This document shows, piece after piece, positions 1-6,175 of a stretch of 12,214 bases of DNA. The stretch covers positions 1 to 12,214 of the forward strand of contig DASZOO010000172.1 of assembly GCA_035550775.1 (NCBI GenBank). Reading direction: 5' to 3'. The number at the start of each line of letters is the position of its first letter. The stretch's first letter is position 1. The position numbers and the translations under genes were made by a program. Below the pieces are notes generated by a model that was not told the DNA's origin, made no database searches, and saw nothing but the letters and a program-made list of their open reading frames with translations. The stretch is from JAOUEA01 sp035550775. GTDB taxonomy: Bacteria > Actinomycetota > UBA4738 > HRBIN12.

Positions 1-1
1 G

Positions 2-982
2 TTCGACCTGGCGATCCGGCTTCCCGACGAGGACGACCGGTTCGGCTTCCATCGGGGCCTGGCGCTGGCGGGCAGCGCGCTGCCGATCCTGGCCGTGCAC
101 GACGATGCCGGATGGCATCACGTGCCGTTCGAGAACCTGGGGGAGAGCTTCTACTCGGTCGCGGGTGACTACCGCGTGACGTTCGTCACGCCGCCGGCAC
201 TCGGCACGGCGGCGAGCGGCATCGTGACGGGTCGGCGCGAGACGAACGCGGGCGGGGTCCGAACGACGTACACGGCCGAGAAGGTGCGCAACTTCGCGTG
301 GGCCGCGGGACGGCTCCGCACGGTGCGACGCTCCAAGCACGGGGTCGATGTCGTCGTCTCCTACCAACCCGAGGCCGTGCGGCGGGCGCGGGCGCGCGCG
401 GTGGCCGATGATTCTGCGCGCATCATGGCCCGTCTCGCCCTGGCGTACGGCCGGTACCCGTACCCGGAGGTCGACGTCGTGCTGGCGGGGTTCGGGCGCT
501 TCGGGGGCATGGAGTACGGCACGATCGTGTTCTCCCAGCCGGGGCGAGGAACGATCGCGCACGAACTTGCGCACCAGTGGTTCTTCGGCATCGTGGGCAA
601 CGACGAGTACCGGGAGCCGTGGCTCGACGAGTCGTTCGCCGCCTGGGCCGGCCGCGAGGTGCTTGGTCCGTCGGCCCGTTGCCGCGGCATCTCGTGGCCG
701 AGCCCGCAGGTCGCGCTCACGAACGACATGGCCTACTGGGCGGCTCACCCCGGCCACTACTGGGTGGTCTACCGGGGCGGAGCGTGCATGCTGACGGACC
801 TCTCGCGGCGGTTCGGGCACGATCGGTTCCAACGCATCGTCGGGCGGTACGTGCGAGGTCACCGCCTCGGCATCGCCCGCACCGAGGACTTCATGGCCAG
901 GATCGAGACCGCGGCCGCTAGGCACCTGGACGGCTTCGACGCCGCTGCCTATTGGAGCCGGTGGAGGGTCGATCCCTCCTGA
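2..982 (+). CDS. M1-family zinc metallopeptidase (gluzincin), 5'-truncated
   Basis: The reading frame is already open at base 2 with no stop, so the gene begins before the window; the GTG at 95 is internal. The visible 326 residues contain the M1 hallmarks: an exopeptidase-type motif GGMEYG (encoded near 506-523, equivalent to GAMEN), the zinc site HELAH (560-574), and the third zinc ligand Glu exactly 18 residues later in WLDESFA (codon at 629). The segment before GGMEYG resembles the N-terminal beta domain of M1 peptidases. The catalytic part is therefore complete, while the N-terminus, including any signal peptide or lipobox, is missing. Family knowledge predicts a zinc aminopeptidase-like enzyme, often exported in actinobacteria. 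The C-terminus stops soon after the catalytic helices, so it looks like the short form without the ERAP1-type C-terminal domain. Substrate unknown. Confidence 0.88.
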   Translation, partial: FDLAIRLPDEDDRFGFHRGLALAGSALPILAVHDDAGWHHVPFENLGESFYSVAGDYRVTFVTPPALGTAASGIVTGRRETNAGGVRTTYTAEKVRNFAWAAGRLRTVRRSKHGVDVVVSYQPEAVRRARARAVADDSARIMARLALAYGRYPYPEVDVVLAGFGRFGGMEYGTIVFSQPGRGTIAHELAHQWFFGIVGNDEYREPWLDESFAAWAGREVLGPSARCRGISWPSPQVALTNDMAYWAAHPGHYWVVYRGGACMLTDLSRRFGHDRFQRIVGRYVRGHRLGIARTEDFMARIETAAARHLDGFDAAAYWSRWRVDPS

Positions 983-1020
983 GGTCCAGGCCGGCGTCGC
1001 ACGGGGCCGCGAACTCGGGC

Positions 1021-1026
1021 TAGGAT
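1021..1026 (+). promoter_or_regulatory. -10-like hexamer upstream of the cNMP-binding gene
   Basis: TAGGAT followed by G fits the actinobacterial -10 pattern TAnnnT. It lies 33 bases before the GTG start, leaving room for a short leader with a ribosome binding site. No convincing -35 element is visible 16-19 bp upstream, so this is tentative. Confidence 0.4.
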
Positions 1027-1046
1027 GGCGCCCTCGCACCAAGTCG

Positions 1047-1053
1047 AAGGGGG
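1047..1053 (+). promoter_or_regulatory. Shine-Dalgarno AAGGGGG deciding the GTG start at 1060
   Basis: A purine-rich AAGGGGG ends six bases before the GTG. It supports this start over any internal ATG of the cyclic-nucleotide-binding protein. Confidence 0.6.
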
Positions 1054-1059
1054 AACGGC

Positions 1060-1482
1060 GTGGCCAGGCACAACGTGGTTGAACAGCTCTCGCGGGTTCC
1101 CCTGTTCTCCGGTTGCTCCCGCAGGGACCTGCAGACCGTGGCTCGCGTGGTCAAGGACATCGACCACGGTGAGGGCACCGTGATCGCCCGAGAAGGCGAG
1201 CCCGGCGTCGGGCTGTTCGTGATCGTCGAGGGCACCGCCGACGTCACGATCGGCGGTGTGAAGAAGGCGTCTCTCGGGCCGGGCGACTTCTTCGGGGAGA
1301 TCGCCTTGCTCGACGGCGGACCTCGAACCGCCACGGTCACCGCCACGTCCGACATCCAGATGCTCGGGCTGACCGAGTGGGTGTTCCGCGGCCTGATGCA
1401 GGAGCATCCGTCGATCGCGGTCAAGACCTTGCAGCAGATGGCGAGCCGCCTGCGCAACGCCACCAAAGCCGCGGTCGCCTGA
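1060..1482 (+). CDS. Cyclic nucleotide-binding domain (CRP/CAP-N-like) protein, stand-alone
   Basis: A 140-residue protein consisting almost entirely of one cNMP-binding beta-barrel. Residues about 8-40 form the N-terminal helices (LSRVPLFSGCSRRDLQ is typical), residues 41-105 form the barrel, and residues 106-135 form the C-terminal helix. The phosphate-binding cassette is intact: FGEIALLDGGPRTATV at 78-93, with Glu80 and Arg89 at the ribose- and phosphate-contacting positions. There is no helix-turn-helix, kinase or channel domain, so it is not a CRP transcription factor by itself. It probably senses cAMP or another cyclic nucleotide and acts through a partner. The start is GTG with a good ribosome binding site. 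It sits alone between the M1 peptidase and the glycosyltransferase-like gene on the same strand (gaps 77 and 43 bases), and a hairpin follows its stop. Family call is firm; role is unknown. Confidence 0.9.
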   Translation: MARHNVVEQLSRVPLFSGCSRRDLQTVARVVKDIDHGEGTVIAREGEPGVGLFVIVEGTADVTIGGVKKASLGPGDFFGEIALLDGGPRTATVTATSDIQMLGLTEWVFRGLMQEHPSIAVKTLQQMASRLRNATKAAVA

Positions 1483-1495
1483 CGCGGCCCTGCCG

Positions 1496-1524
1496 GGCGA
1501 GGCTCGCTGCCGAGCAGGCTCGCC
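1496..1524 (+). other. GC-rich two-part stem-loop between two genes, abutting the next start codon
   Basis: Outer stem GGCGAG/CTCGCC (1496-1501 with 1519-1524) and inner stem GCTCG/CGAGC (1502-1506 with 1511-1515), with loop CTGC and a 3-base bulge on the 3' side. It ends one base before the ATG at 1526. There is no U-tract, so it may be a weak terminator for the upstream gene or a structure restricting translation of the downstream gene. Confidence 0.45.
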
Positions 1525-1525
1525 G

Positions 1526-2461
1526 ATGACCGAGGAGCCCTCACCTCACGTCGTCTCCGTCGCGGAACGTCGCGCGGCGGCGCGAGCACGCAAGGACTTC
1601 CAGACGGCCGATGCCCTTCGCGACGAGCTCGCGGCCGCAGGTTGGACCGTGGTCGACGAGCCCGGCGGCGCGTGGCGATTGGAGCCCGCCGCCGGACCGG
1701 AGGTCCCCCGTTTCCTTCATCCCGCCCAGGTCCCCTCGGTGCTCGACGATCCGCCCGTCGACGACGCCAGCGTGCACTGGGTCGCCGAGGGCTGGCCGGC
1801 CGACGTCGTTCGCGCGATCGCATCGTTCCGCGCCCACCAGGGGAAGCGACGGATCCGCTACGTCGTGACCGACGTGACCGGCGCCGACCCGGCTGCGTTC
1901 GGGGGCGACCACGACGACGTGGAGGTGGTCTCGCTCGAGCCCGGCACCGGCTGGGGCGCGGCCGTCAACGCGGGCATCCGCCGCGCGACGGGACGCATCG
2001 TGCTGTTGATGGACGGATCGATCGAGCTCGCCGGCGACGCGATCGGCCCGCTCGAGCGGGCCCTCGACGATCCCGCGACCGGCGTCGCCGGTCCGTTCGG
2101 CCTGCTCACGCACGACCTGCGCGAGTTCCGCGAGTCGACGGACCCCGGACCGTGCGACGCGATCGAGGGCTACTGCATGGCGCTCCGTCGCGAGGTGCTC
2201 GTCGACGTGGGCGGCGTGGACGAGCGGTTCCGCTGGTACCGCACGGCCGACATCGAGCTGTCGTTCCGCGTGAGGGACCGCGGGTTGCGTGCCGAGGTCG
2301 TACCCGTGCCGCTGATCCGCCACGAGCATCGCATGTGGTTCGAGACCGATCCGGCGGATCGGGAGACGTGGTCGAAGCGCAACTTCTCCCGCTTCCTCGA
2401 CCGGTGGCGTGATCGGTGGGATCTGGTGCTGGAACCCCGGCCCCCCGGCGGCACCGGGTAA
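1526..2461 (+). CDS. GT-A (family 2-like) glycosyltransferase fused to a CysS-tail-like N-terminal module
   Basis: A 311-residue protein with two parts. Residues about 12-53 (VAERRAAARARKDFQTADAL onward, ending GWTVVDEPGGAWRLEP) closely resemble the last segment of actinobacterial cysteinyl-tRNA synthetase, where an R/K-rich helix is followed by LRDEL and GW-V-D. Residues about 84-300 resemble a GT2 fold: GWGAAVNAGIRRATGRIVLL (142-161, nucleotide-sugar binding region), EGYCMALRREVL followed by GGVDERF (214-235), and ADIELSFRVRDRGL (241-254, the ED-type acceptor region). The usual DxD is not clear; MDGS (162-165) occupies its place, so activity is uncertain. No membrane segment or signal peptide is seen, implying a cytoplasmic protein. 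The start lacks a good ribosome binding site, but the module homology begins around residue 12, so the start must be near here. Its stop lies 7 bases from the ftsH stop on the other strand. Substrate not predictable. Confidence 0.75.
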   Translation: MTEEPSPHVVSVAERRAAARARKDFQTADALRDELAAAGWTVVDEPGGAWRLEPAAGPEVPRFLHPAQVPSVLDDPPVDDASVHWVAEGWPADVVRAIASFRAHQGKRRIRYVVTDVTGADPAAFGGDHDDVEVVSLEPGTGWGAAVNAGIRRATGRIVLLMDGSIELAGDAIGPLERALDDPATGVAGPFGLLTHDLREFRESTDPGPCDAIEGYCMALRREVLVDVGGVDERFRWYRTADIELSFRVRDRGLRAEVVPVPLIRHEHRMWFETDPADRETWSKRNFSRFLDRWRDRWDLVLEPRPPGGTG

Positions 2462-2468
2462 CGCCCGA

Positions 2469-4487
2469 TCAGTCGATCGTTGGCATCGGCGGCGCGGGAG
2501 GCATCGCGATCTGCGGCGCGCGCTTCGGTCCGGGCTCCGGGGCCTTGGCCACGGCGGCTGCGGCCGCGGACTCACGCTCCTTCGCCTCCTCCTGTTGCCG
2601 GAGCTGCTCGAGGTTGGGGATCGGCTTCGTTCCGCTCGTGTACGCCTCGAGGTCCTCGCCGTCGATCGTCTCGGTCACGAGCAGCAGCGCCGAGAGCCGG
2701 TCGAGCATGTCGCGGTGCTGCATGAGGATGCGCTCGGCCTGGTCGTGGGCGTCGTTCAGCAGCCGGGTGACCTCGTCGTCGATCTTCTCGGCCGTGCCGC
2801 CGGAGATCTTCGGGCCCGTGAAGATCGCGTTCGGGTCGTCCGGGCCGAGCGAGAGAGGGCCGACCTTGTCGCTCATGCCGTACTGGGCCACCATGGCCCG
2901 CGCGATCTGCGTGGCTTTCTCGAGGTCGTTCTGAGCGCCCGTCGAGATCTCACCGTACACGAGCTCCTCGGCGACCCGGCCGCCCATCGCGTACGCCAGG
3001 GTCTCCTTGAGCTCCGGCTCGGTCGCGAGGAACCGATCCTCCAGCGGCCGGGTCATCGTGAGCCCGAGCGCCGCGGTGCCGCGGGGGATGATCGTGATCC
3101 GGTGCACCGGGTCGAGGTTCTCTGAGTAGTGCGCGACGAGCGCGTGTCCCATCTCGTGGGACGCCACGCGTGCCTTCTCCTTCTCGCTCATCACGCGCGA
3201 CTTGCGTTCGAGGCCCATCGACGCCCGGTCGATCGCCTCCTCGAGCTCGTCCATCGTGACCGCGTTCTTCTCGCGGCGGGCGGCGAGCAGCGCCGCCTCG
3301 TTGACCACGTTCTCGAGGTCGGCGCCGGTGAACCCGGGCGTGCGGGCGGCGATCGTGCGCAGCTCGACGGTGGGGGAGAGCGCGACGCCGCGGGCGTGCA
3401 CCCGCAGGATCTCCTCGCGGCCCTTCAGGTCGGGCCGGTCGACGACGACCTGCCGGTCGAACCGCCCGGGGCGCACCAGGGCGGGGTCCAGCACGTCGGG
3501 ACGGTTCGTCGCGGCCATGATGATGACGCCCTTCGACGCGTCGAAGCCGTCCATCTCGACGAGCAGCTGGTTCAGCGTCTGCTCCCGCTCATCGTGCGCT
3601 CCGAGCCCTGCCCCGCTCATGCCGCCGCGGCCCTTGCCGATCGTGTCGATCTCGTCGAGGAAGACCAGCGCCGGCGCCTTCTCCTTCGCCTGCTGGAACA
3701 GCTCGCGCACGCGCGCGGCGCCCAACCCGACGAACATCTCGACGAACTCCGAGCCGCTCATGAAGAAGAAGGGCACGTTCGCCTCGCCGGCGACGGCGCG
3801 GGCGAGCAGGGTCTTGCCGCACCCGGGAGGACCGAGCAGCAGCACGCCCTTGGGGATGCGTCCGCCCAGCCGTTGGTACTTCTTCGGGTTCGAGAGGAAC
3901 TCGACGATCTCGCGGAGCTCGTCCTTGGCCTCGTCGACGCCGGCGACGTCGGCGAACGTCGTCTTCATCTCCTTGCGGTCGTAGATCTTGACCTTGTTCT
4001 TGCCCATGTTCAGCGCGCCGGACGCCCCGCCGCCCATGCGGCGGAACACGAACCAGTAGATGCCGATCATGATCAGCGCGAACGGCAGGATGTTGATCAG
4101 CAGCGAGAGGAACACGCTTGGCTGCTCGAACTCGAAGTTGACGTCGTTGTCCTGCAGGAACGTCGCCAGGTCCTGGGTCTGGAAGTTCGGCGCGAGCGTG
4201 GTCGTGAAGTCCTGGACGCCTTCGTCGGTGGTGATGGCGCCCGTGATGGCCGAGTCGGAGATCTTGACGGTGGTCTCGGGGTCGAGCCGGCCTTCCTCGA
4301 CCGCGGAGATGAACTCGTTGTAGGTGATCTTCTGCCGTTGCGAGCTCGACAGGAAATTGTTGAAGACCAGCAGGGCGACCAGCAGGATCGGCACGATCAG
4401 CCACGGCGCGAACCGAGGGCGCGGCGCTCCGGGGCCGCCGTCGCCGCCACGGCGCGGGAAGGGTGAACGATCGTCGTTGTCCGGCAT
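2469..4487 (-). CDS. ftsH: ATP-dependent zinc metalloprotease FtsH
   Basis: A 672-residue membrane-anchored AAA+ protease that degrades misfolded membrane and short-lived regulatory proteins. Order: hydrophilic Gly/Arg/Pro N-terminus; TM1 about 27-46; extracytoplasmic domain to about 124; TM2 125-148; AAA module with Walker A GPPGCGKT (219-226), pore motif FVEMFVGLGAARV (248-260), Walker B LVFLDE (Asp278, Glu279), and second region of homology with arginine fingers Arg342 and Arg345; then the M41 peptidase with zinc site HEMGH (444-448) and third ligand Asp521. The C-terminal tail (from about 640) is Ala/Pro-rich. Length is normal for FtsH. The start is ATG just after an AGGAGGA sequence; the frame stays open far upstream, but that extension lies antisense to the sigma gene. 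Oddities: Met at the usually Ala/Gly position of HEAGH, and Cys for Thr in Walker A. It diverges from the sigma gene. Confidence 0.97.
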   Translation of the reverse strand: MPDNDDRSPFPRRGGDGGPGAPRPRFAPWLIVPILLVALLVFNNFLSSSQRQKITYNEFISAVEEGRLDPETTVKISDSAITGAITTDEGVQDFTTTLAPNFQTQDLATFLQDNDVNFEFEQPSVFLSLLINILPFALIMIGIYWFVFRRMGGGASGALNMGKNKVKIYDRKEMKTTFADVAGVDEAKDELREIVEFLSNPKKYQRLGGRIPKGVLLLGPPGCGKTLLARAVAGEANVPFFFMSGSEFVEMFVGLGAARVRELFQQAKEKAPALVFLDEIDTIGKGRGGMSGAGLGAHDEREQTLNQLLVEMDGFDASKGVIIMAATNRPDVLDPALVRPGRFDRQVVVDRPDLKGREEILRVHARGVALSPTVELRTIAARTPGFTGADLENVVNEAALLAARREKNAVTMDELEEAIDRASMGLERKSRVMSEKEKARVASHEMGHALVAHYSENLDPVHRITIIPRGTAALGLTMTRPLEDRFLATEPELKETLAYAMGGRVAEELVYGEISTGAQNDLEKATQIARAMVAQYGMSDKVGPLSLGPDDPNAIFTGPKISGGTAEKIDDEVTRLLNDAHDQAERILMQHRDMLDRLSALLLVTETIDGEDLEAYTSGTKPIPNLEQLRQQEEAKERESAAAAAVAKAPEPGPKRAPQIAMPPAPPMPTID

Positions 4488-4489
4488 GG

Positions 4490-4496
4490 TCCTCCT
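4490..4496 (-). promoter_or_regulatory. Shine-Dalgarno AGGAGGA of ftsH
   Basis: On the minus strand AGGAGGA lies very close to the ATG at 4487, with a second GGGAGG a few bases further upstream. Together they decide the start against the long open extension. The spacing of the nearer copy is short, so the farther one may also be used. Confidence 0.6.
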
Positions 4497-4602
4497 ATCC
4501 TCCCATCGTCGTGGAGATATGCCAGGCTTCTCGACGGTCGGGTGCCGAGCGCCACGGTTCCTCCACACCCCATCGGCACCGTCGGCTCGACACTGGATGC
4601 GG

Positions 4603-4608
4603 GATACT
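4603..4608 (+). promoter_or_regulatory. -10-like hexamer at the sigma-factor gene (possible leaderless start)
   Basis: GATACT followed by G ends eight bases before the ATG, so transcription would begin at or next to the start codon. No ribosome binding site is visible in front of this ATG, which agrees with a leaderless message. The -35 region is unconvincing. Confidence 0.4.
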
Positions 4609-4616
4609 GACCGCTC

Positions 4617-5210
4617 ATGGCTCAGACCGCCGCCGCCGAGGATCCGGCCCTTCGAGAGCGCTTCGAGCGCGACGTGCTTCCGATGCTGCCCAGCTTGTAC
4701 GCGGCGGCGTTGCGCATGACCCGGAACCCGGCCGACGCCGAGGACGTGGTGCAGGACACGTATCTGCGGGCCTACCGTGGGTTCGCCGGCTTCCAGGAGG
4801 GCACGAACCTCAAGGCGTGGCTCTATCGCATCCTCACGAACAGCTACATCAACACGTACCGCAAGAAGCAGCGCGAACCGCAGACGGTCGAGGGGCCCGA
4901 CGACATCGACGAGTGGTACCTGTACGACCGTCTCGGCGGTCGCAACGTCGAGCTCTCGGCCGAGACCGAGGTGCTCGACCGCATCCCGGACGAGGCGGTG
5001 AAACACGCCCTCGAGTCGCTGCCCGAGAACTTCCGGTTGCCGGTGTTGCTCGCCGACGTCGAGGGGTTCAGCTACAAGGAGATCGCCGAGATCATGGAGA
5101 CACCGATCGGCACGGTGATGTCTCGGTTGCACCGGGGAAGGAAAGCGCTGCAGAAGGCGTTGTGGGACACGGCGAAGGAACGAGGACTGGTCGACGATGA
5201 CGACGCCTGA
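4617..5210 (+). CDS. sigR: ECF sigma factor, SigR/SigH redox-stress type
   Basis: A 197-residue RNA polymerase sigma factor of the ECF class. Sigma-2 covers about 25-88: NPADAEDVVQDTYLRAYRGF (37-56) and AWLYRILTN, then INTYRKKQREPQ (78-89), which is strikingly like Streptomyces SigR and mycobacterial SigH. Sigma-4 covers about 128-182, with LPENFRLPVLLADVEGFSYK (135-154) and the helix-turn-helix IAEIMETPIGTVMSRLHRGR (156-175). In those relatives it is held inactive by a zinc anti-sigma factor and released by thiol oxidation to turn on thioredoxin and low-molecular-weight thiol genes; the next gene is exactly such an anti-sigma factor, overlapping by 14 bases. I see no SigR-type recognition sequence (GGAAY...GTT) just upstream, so self-regulation is not evident here. 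The family call is strong; the symbol is by resemblance. Confidence 0.95.
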   Translation: MAQTAAAEDPALRERFERDVLPMLPSLYAAALRMTRNPADAEDVVQDTYLRAYRGFAGFQEGTNLKAWLYRILTNSYINTYRKKQREPQTVEGPDDIDEWYLYDRLGGRNVELSAETEVLDRIPDEAVKHALESLPENFRLPVLLADVEGFSYKEIAEIMETPIGTVMSRLHRGRKALQKALWDTAKERGLVDDDDA

Positions 5211-5454
5211 CTGCGGGCCGAACTGCGAAGAGACGCTCCGAGAGATCGAGTCGTTCCTCGACGGCGAGCTCGACGTCGTGGTCCAGCAGCAGATCTCCGT
5301 GCACCTGTCGGACTGCAACCCCTGCATGGAACGTGCCGAGTTCCGACGCCATGTGAAGGTCATGGTCCGGGCGAAGTGCACGGGCGACGCGGTTCCTCCC
5401 GCGCTCGAGCAGCGGATCCGAGCCCTCCTCGAGGAACCGCCGGCCGTATCCTGA
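5197..5454 (+). CDS. rsrA: Zinc-binding redox anti-sigma factor, RsrA-like
   Basis: An 85-residue ZAS-family anti-sigma factor. The signature is HLSDCNPC (His36, Cys40, Cys43; HxxxCxxC), with Cys10 matching the distal zinc/redox cysteine of RsrA, preceded by an extra Cys6. ESFLDGEL (18-25) and VKVMVRAKC followed by VPPALEQRI match the rest of RsrA; only one cysteine (Cys61) sits where Streptomyces RsrA has a pair. From family knowledge, oxidation forms a disulfide between the distal and CxxC cysteines, zinc is lost and the sigma factor is released. No membrane segment: a cytoplasmic sensor. The ATG lies inside the end of the sigma gene (14-base overlap), with GAGGA ten bases before it, indicating translational coupling that keeps the two proteins balanced. 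It is short, lacking the long C-terminal tail of Streptomyces RsrA. Confidence 0.93.
   Translation: MTTPDCGPNCEETLREIESFLDGELDVVVQQQISVHLSDCNPCMERAEFRRHVKVMVRAKCTGDAVPPALEQRIRALLEEPPAVS
5447..5452 (+). promoter_or_regulatory. -10-like hexamer before the PIG-L gene (possible internal promoter)
   Basis: TATCCT followed by G overlaps the anti-sigma stop codon and ends nine bases before the ATG at 5462. No ribosome binding site is seen in between. It could give a leaderless message for the downstream three genes independent of the sigma gene. Confidence 0.4.
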
Positions 5455-5461
5455 CCCGACC

Positions 5462-6175
5462 ATGCGGGAGCTCGGCACGATCCTCGGAGTGTGGGCGCAT
5501 CCCGACGACGACATCTACCTATCGTCCGGCCTGATGGCCGTGGCGGCGACCTCGGGCAACCGGGTCGTCGACGTCACGGCGACCCGTGGTGAGGGCGGAT
5601 CGATGGACGAGGAGCGATGGCCGCCGGAGCAGATGGCCGAGGTGCGGTCCGCCGAGCTGCGCCGGAGCCTCGACATCCTGGGGGTCGAGGAGCATCGGTT
5701 CCTCGAAGGGCCGGTCGACGTCGACATGCAGACCCCGCTCGACCCCGCGGGTGCCCCTCAGGTCGTCGAGGTCATGCGCGAGGTGCAGCCCGACACCGTG
5801 CTGACGTTCGGGCCCGACGGCATGACCGGCCACGAGGGACACAAGACCGTCTCGAGCTGGGTCGGAGCCGCCTTCGAGGAAGCCGCGAAGCCCGGCGCCC
5901 GGCTGTACCACGCCACCGTGACGGCGGAGTGGGCAGCGACCTGGCTGCCGAGGCTCGAGCCCTTCGAGATCTTCCTGCCCGGCACGCCGTGGGTGGCGGC
6001 TCCGGAGGAGGTCGCGCTCGATTTCACGCTCCCCGAGGACGTGCTCGATCTGAAGTTCCGGGCGATCCAGGCGCACGAGAGCCAGGTCGAGGGGCTCGTC
6101 GAGGTGTTCGGTGACCGCATGCGGGAGTGGATGTCCGTGGAGTACTTCCGGCTCGCCGCCGAGAAGGACGCCTGA
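5462..6175 (+). CDS. PIG-L/LmbE family N-acyl amidohydrolase (deacetylase)
   Basis: A 237-residue zinc-dependent enzyme. WAHPDDD at 11-17 provides the classic AHPDD motif (His13, Asp16 as zinc ligands, Asp15 as likely base), and GHEGHKTVSSW at 123-133 supplies the third ligand (His127) and its partner His124. Between them are TATRGEGG (39-46) and the SAELRRSLDILG helix (63-74), typical of the family. This family includes MshB (GlcNAc-inositol deacetylase), Mca (mycothiol S-conjugate amidase) and BshB. Its position 7 bases after a SigR/RsrA-like pair makes a low-molecular-weight thiol role attractive, but at 237 residues it is shorter than typical MshB or Mca, so substrate is unproven. No signal peptide. 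Its TGA stop shares one base with the ATG of the decarboxylase. Confidence 0.9.
   Translation: MRELGTILGVWAHPDDDIYLSSGLMAVAATSGNRVVDVTATRGEGGSMDEERWPPEQMAEVRSAELRRSLDILGVEEHRFLEGPVDVDMQTPLDPAGAPQVVEVMREVQPDTVLTFGPDGMTGHEGHKTVSSWVGAAFEEAAKPGARLYHATVTAEWAATWLPRLEPFEIFLPGTPWVAAPEEVALDFTLPEDVLDLKFRAIQAHESQVEGLVEVFGDRMREWMSVEYFRLAAEKDA

Noticed and set aside
2444..2458. Small hairpin CCCGG-5-CCGGG before the stop of the glycosyltransferase-like gene
   Set aside because: Only five pairs, inside the coding end, no U-tract; expected by chance in GC-rich DNA. No clear terminator is seen between the two convergent genes.
1541..2575. 344-residue minus-strand open frame over the glycosyltransferase-like gene
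   Set aside because: Overlaps the end of ftsH and has no recognisable motif; a shadow.
3129..4466. 445-residue open frame on the plus strand inside ftsH
   Set aside because: Composition is typical of an antisense shadow (Leu, Arg, Asp, His rich, no fold signature), and ftsH is unambiguous on the other strand.
4533..4561. Possible SigR-type promoter for ftsH on the minus strand (GGAAC, 20 bases, CGTC)
   Set aside because: The spacing is longer than the known SigR/SigH consensus and the downstream element is GTC rather than GTT, so it is not reliable.
4488..5381. Long N-terminal extension of the ftsH frame on the minus strand
   Set aside because: The frame is open because of GC bias, but it runs antisense through the sigma and anti-sigma genes, has no FtsH homology, and a ribosome binding site stands just before the ATG at 4487.
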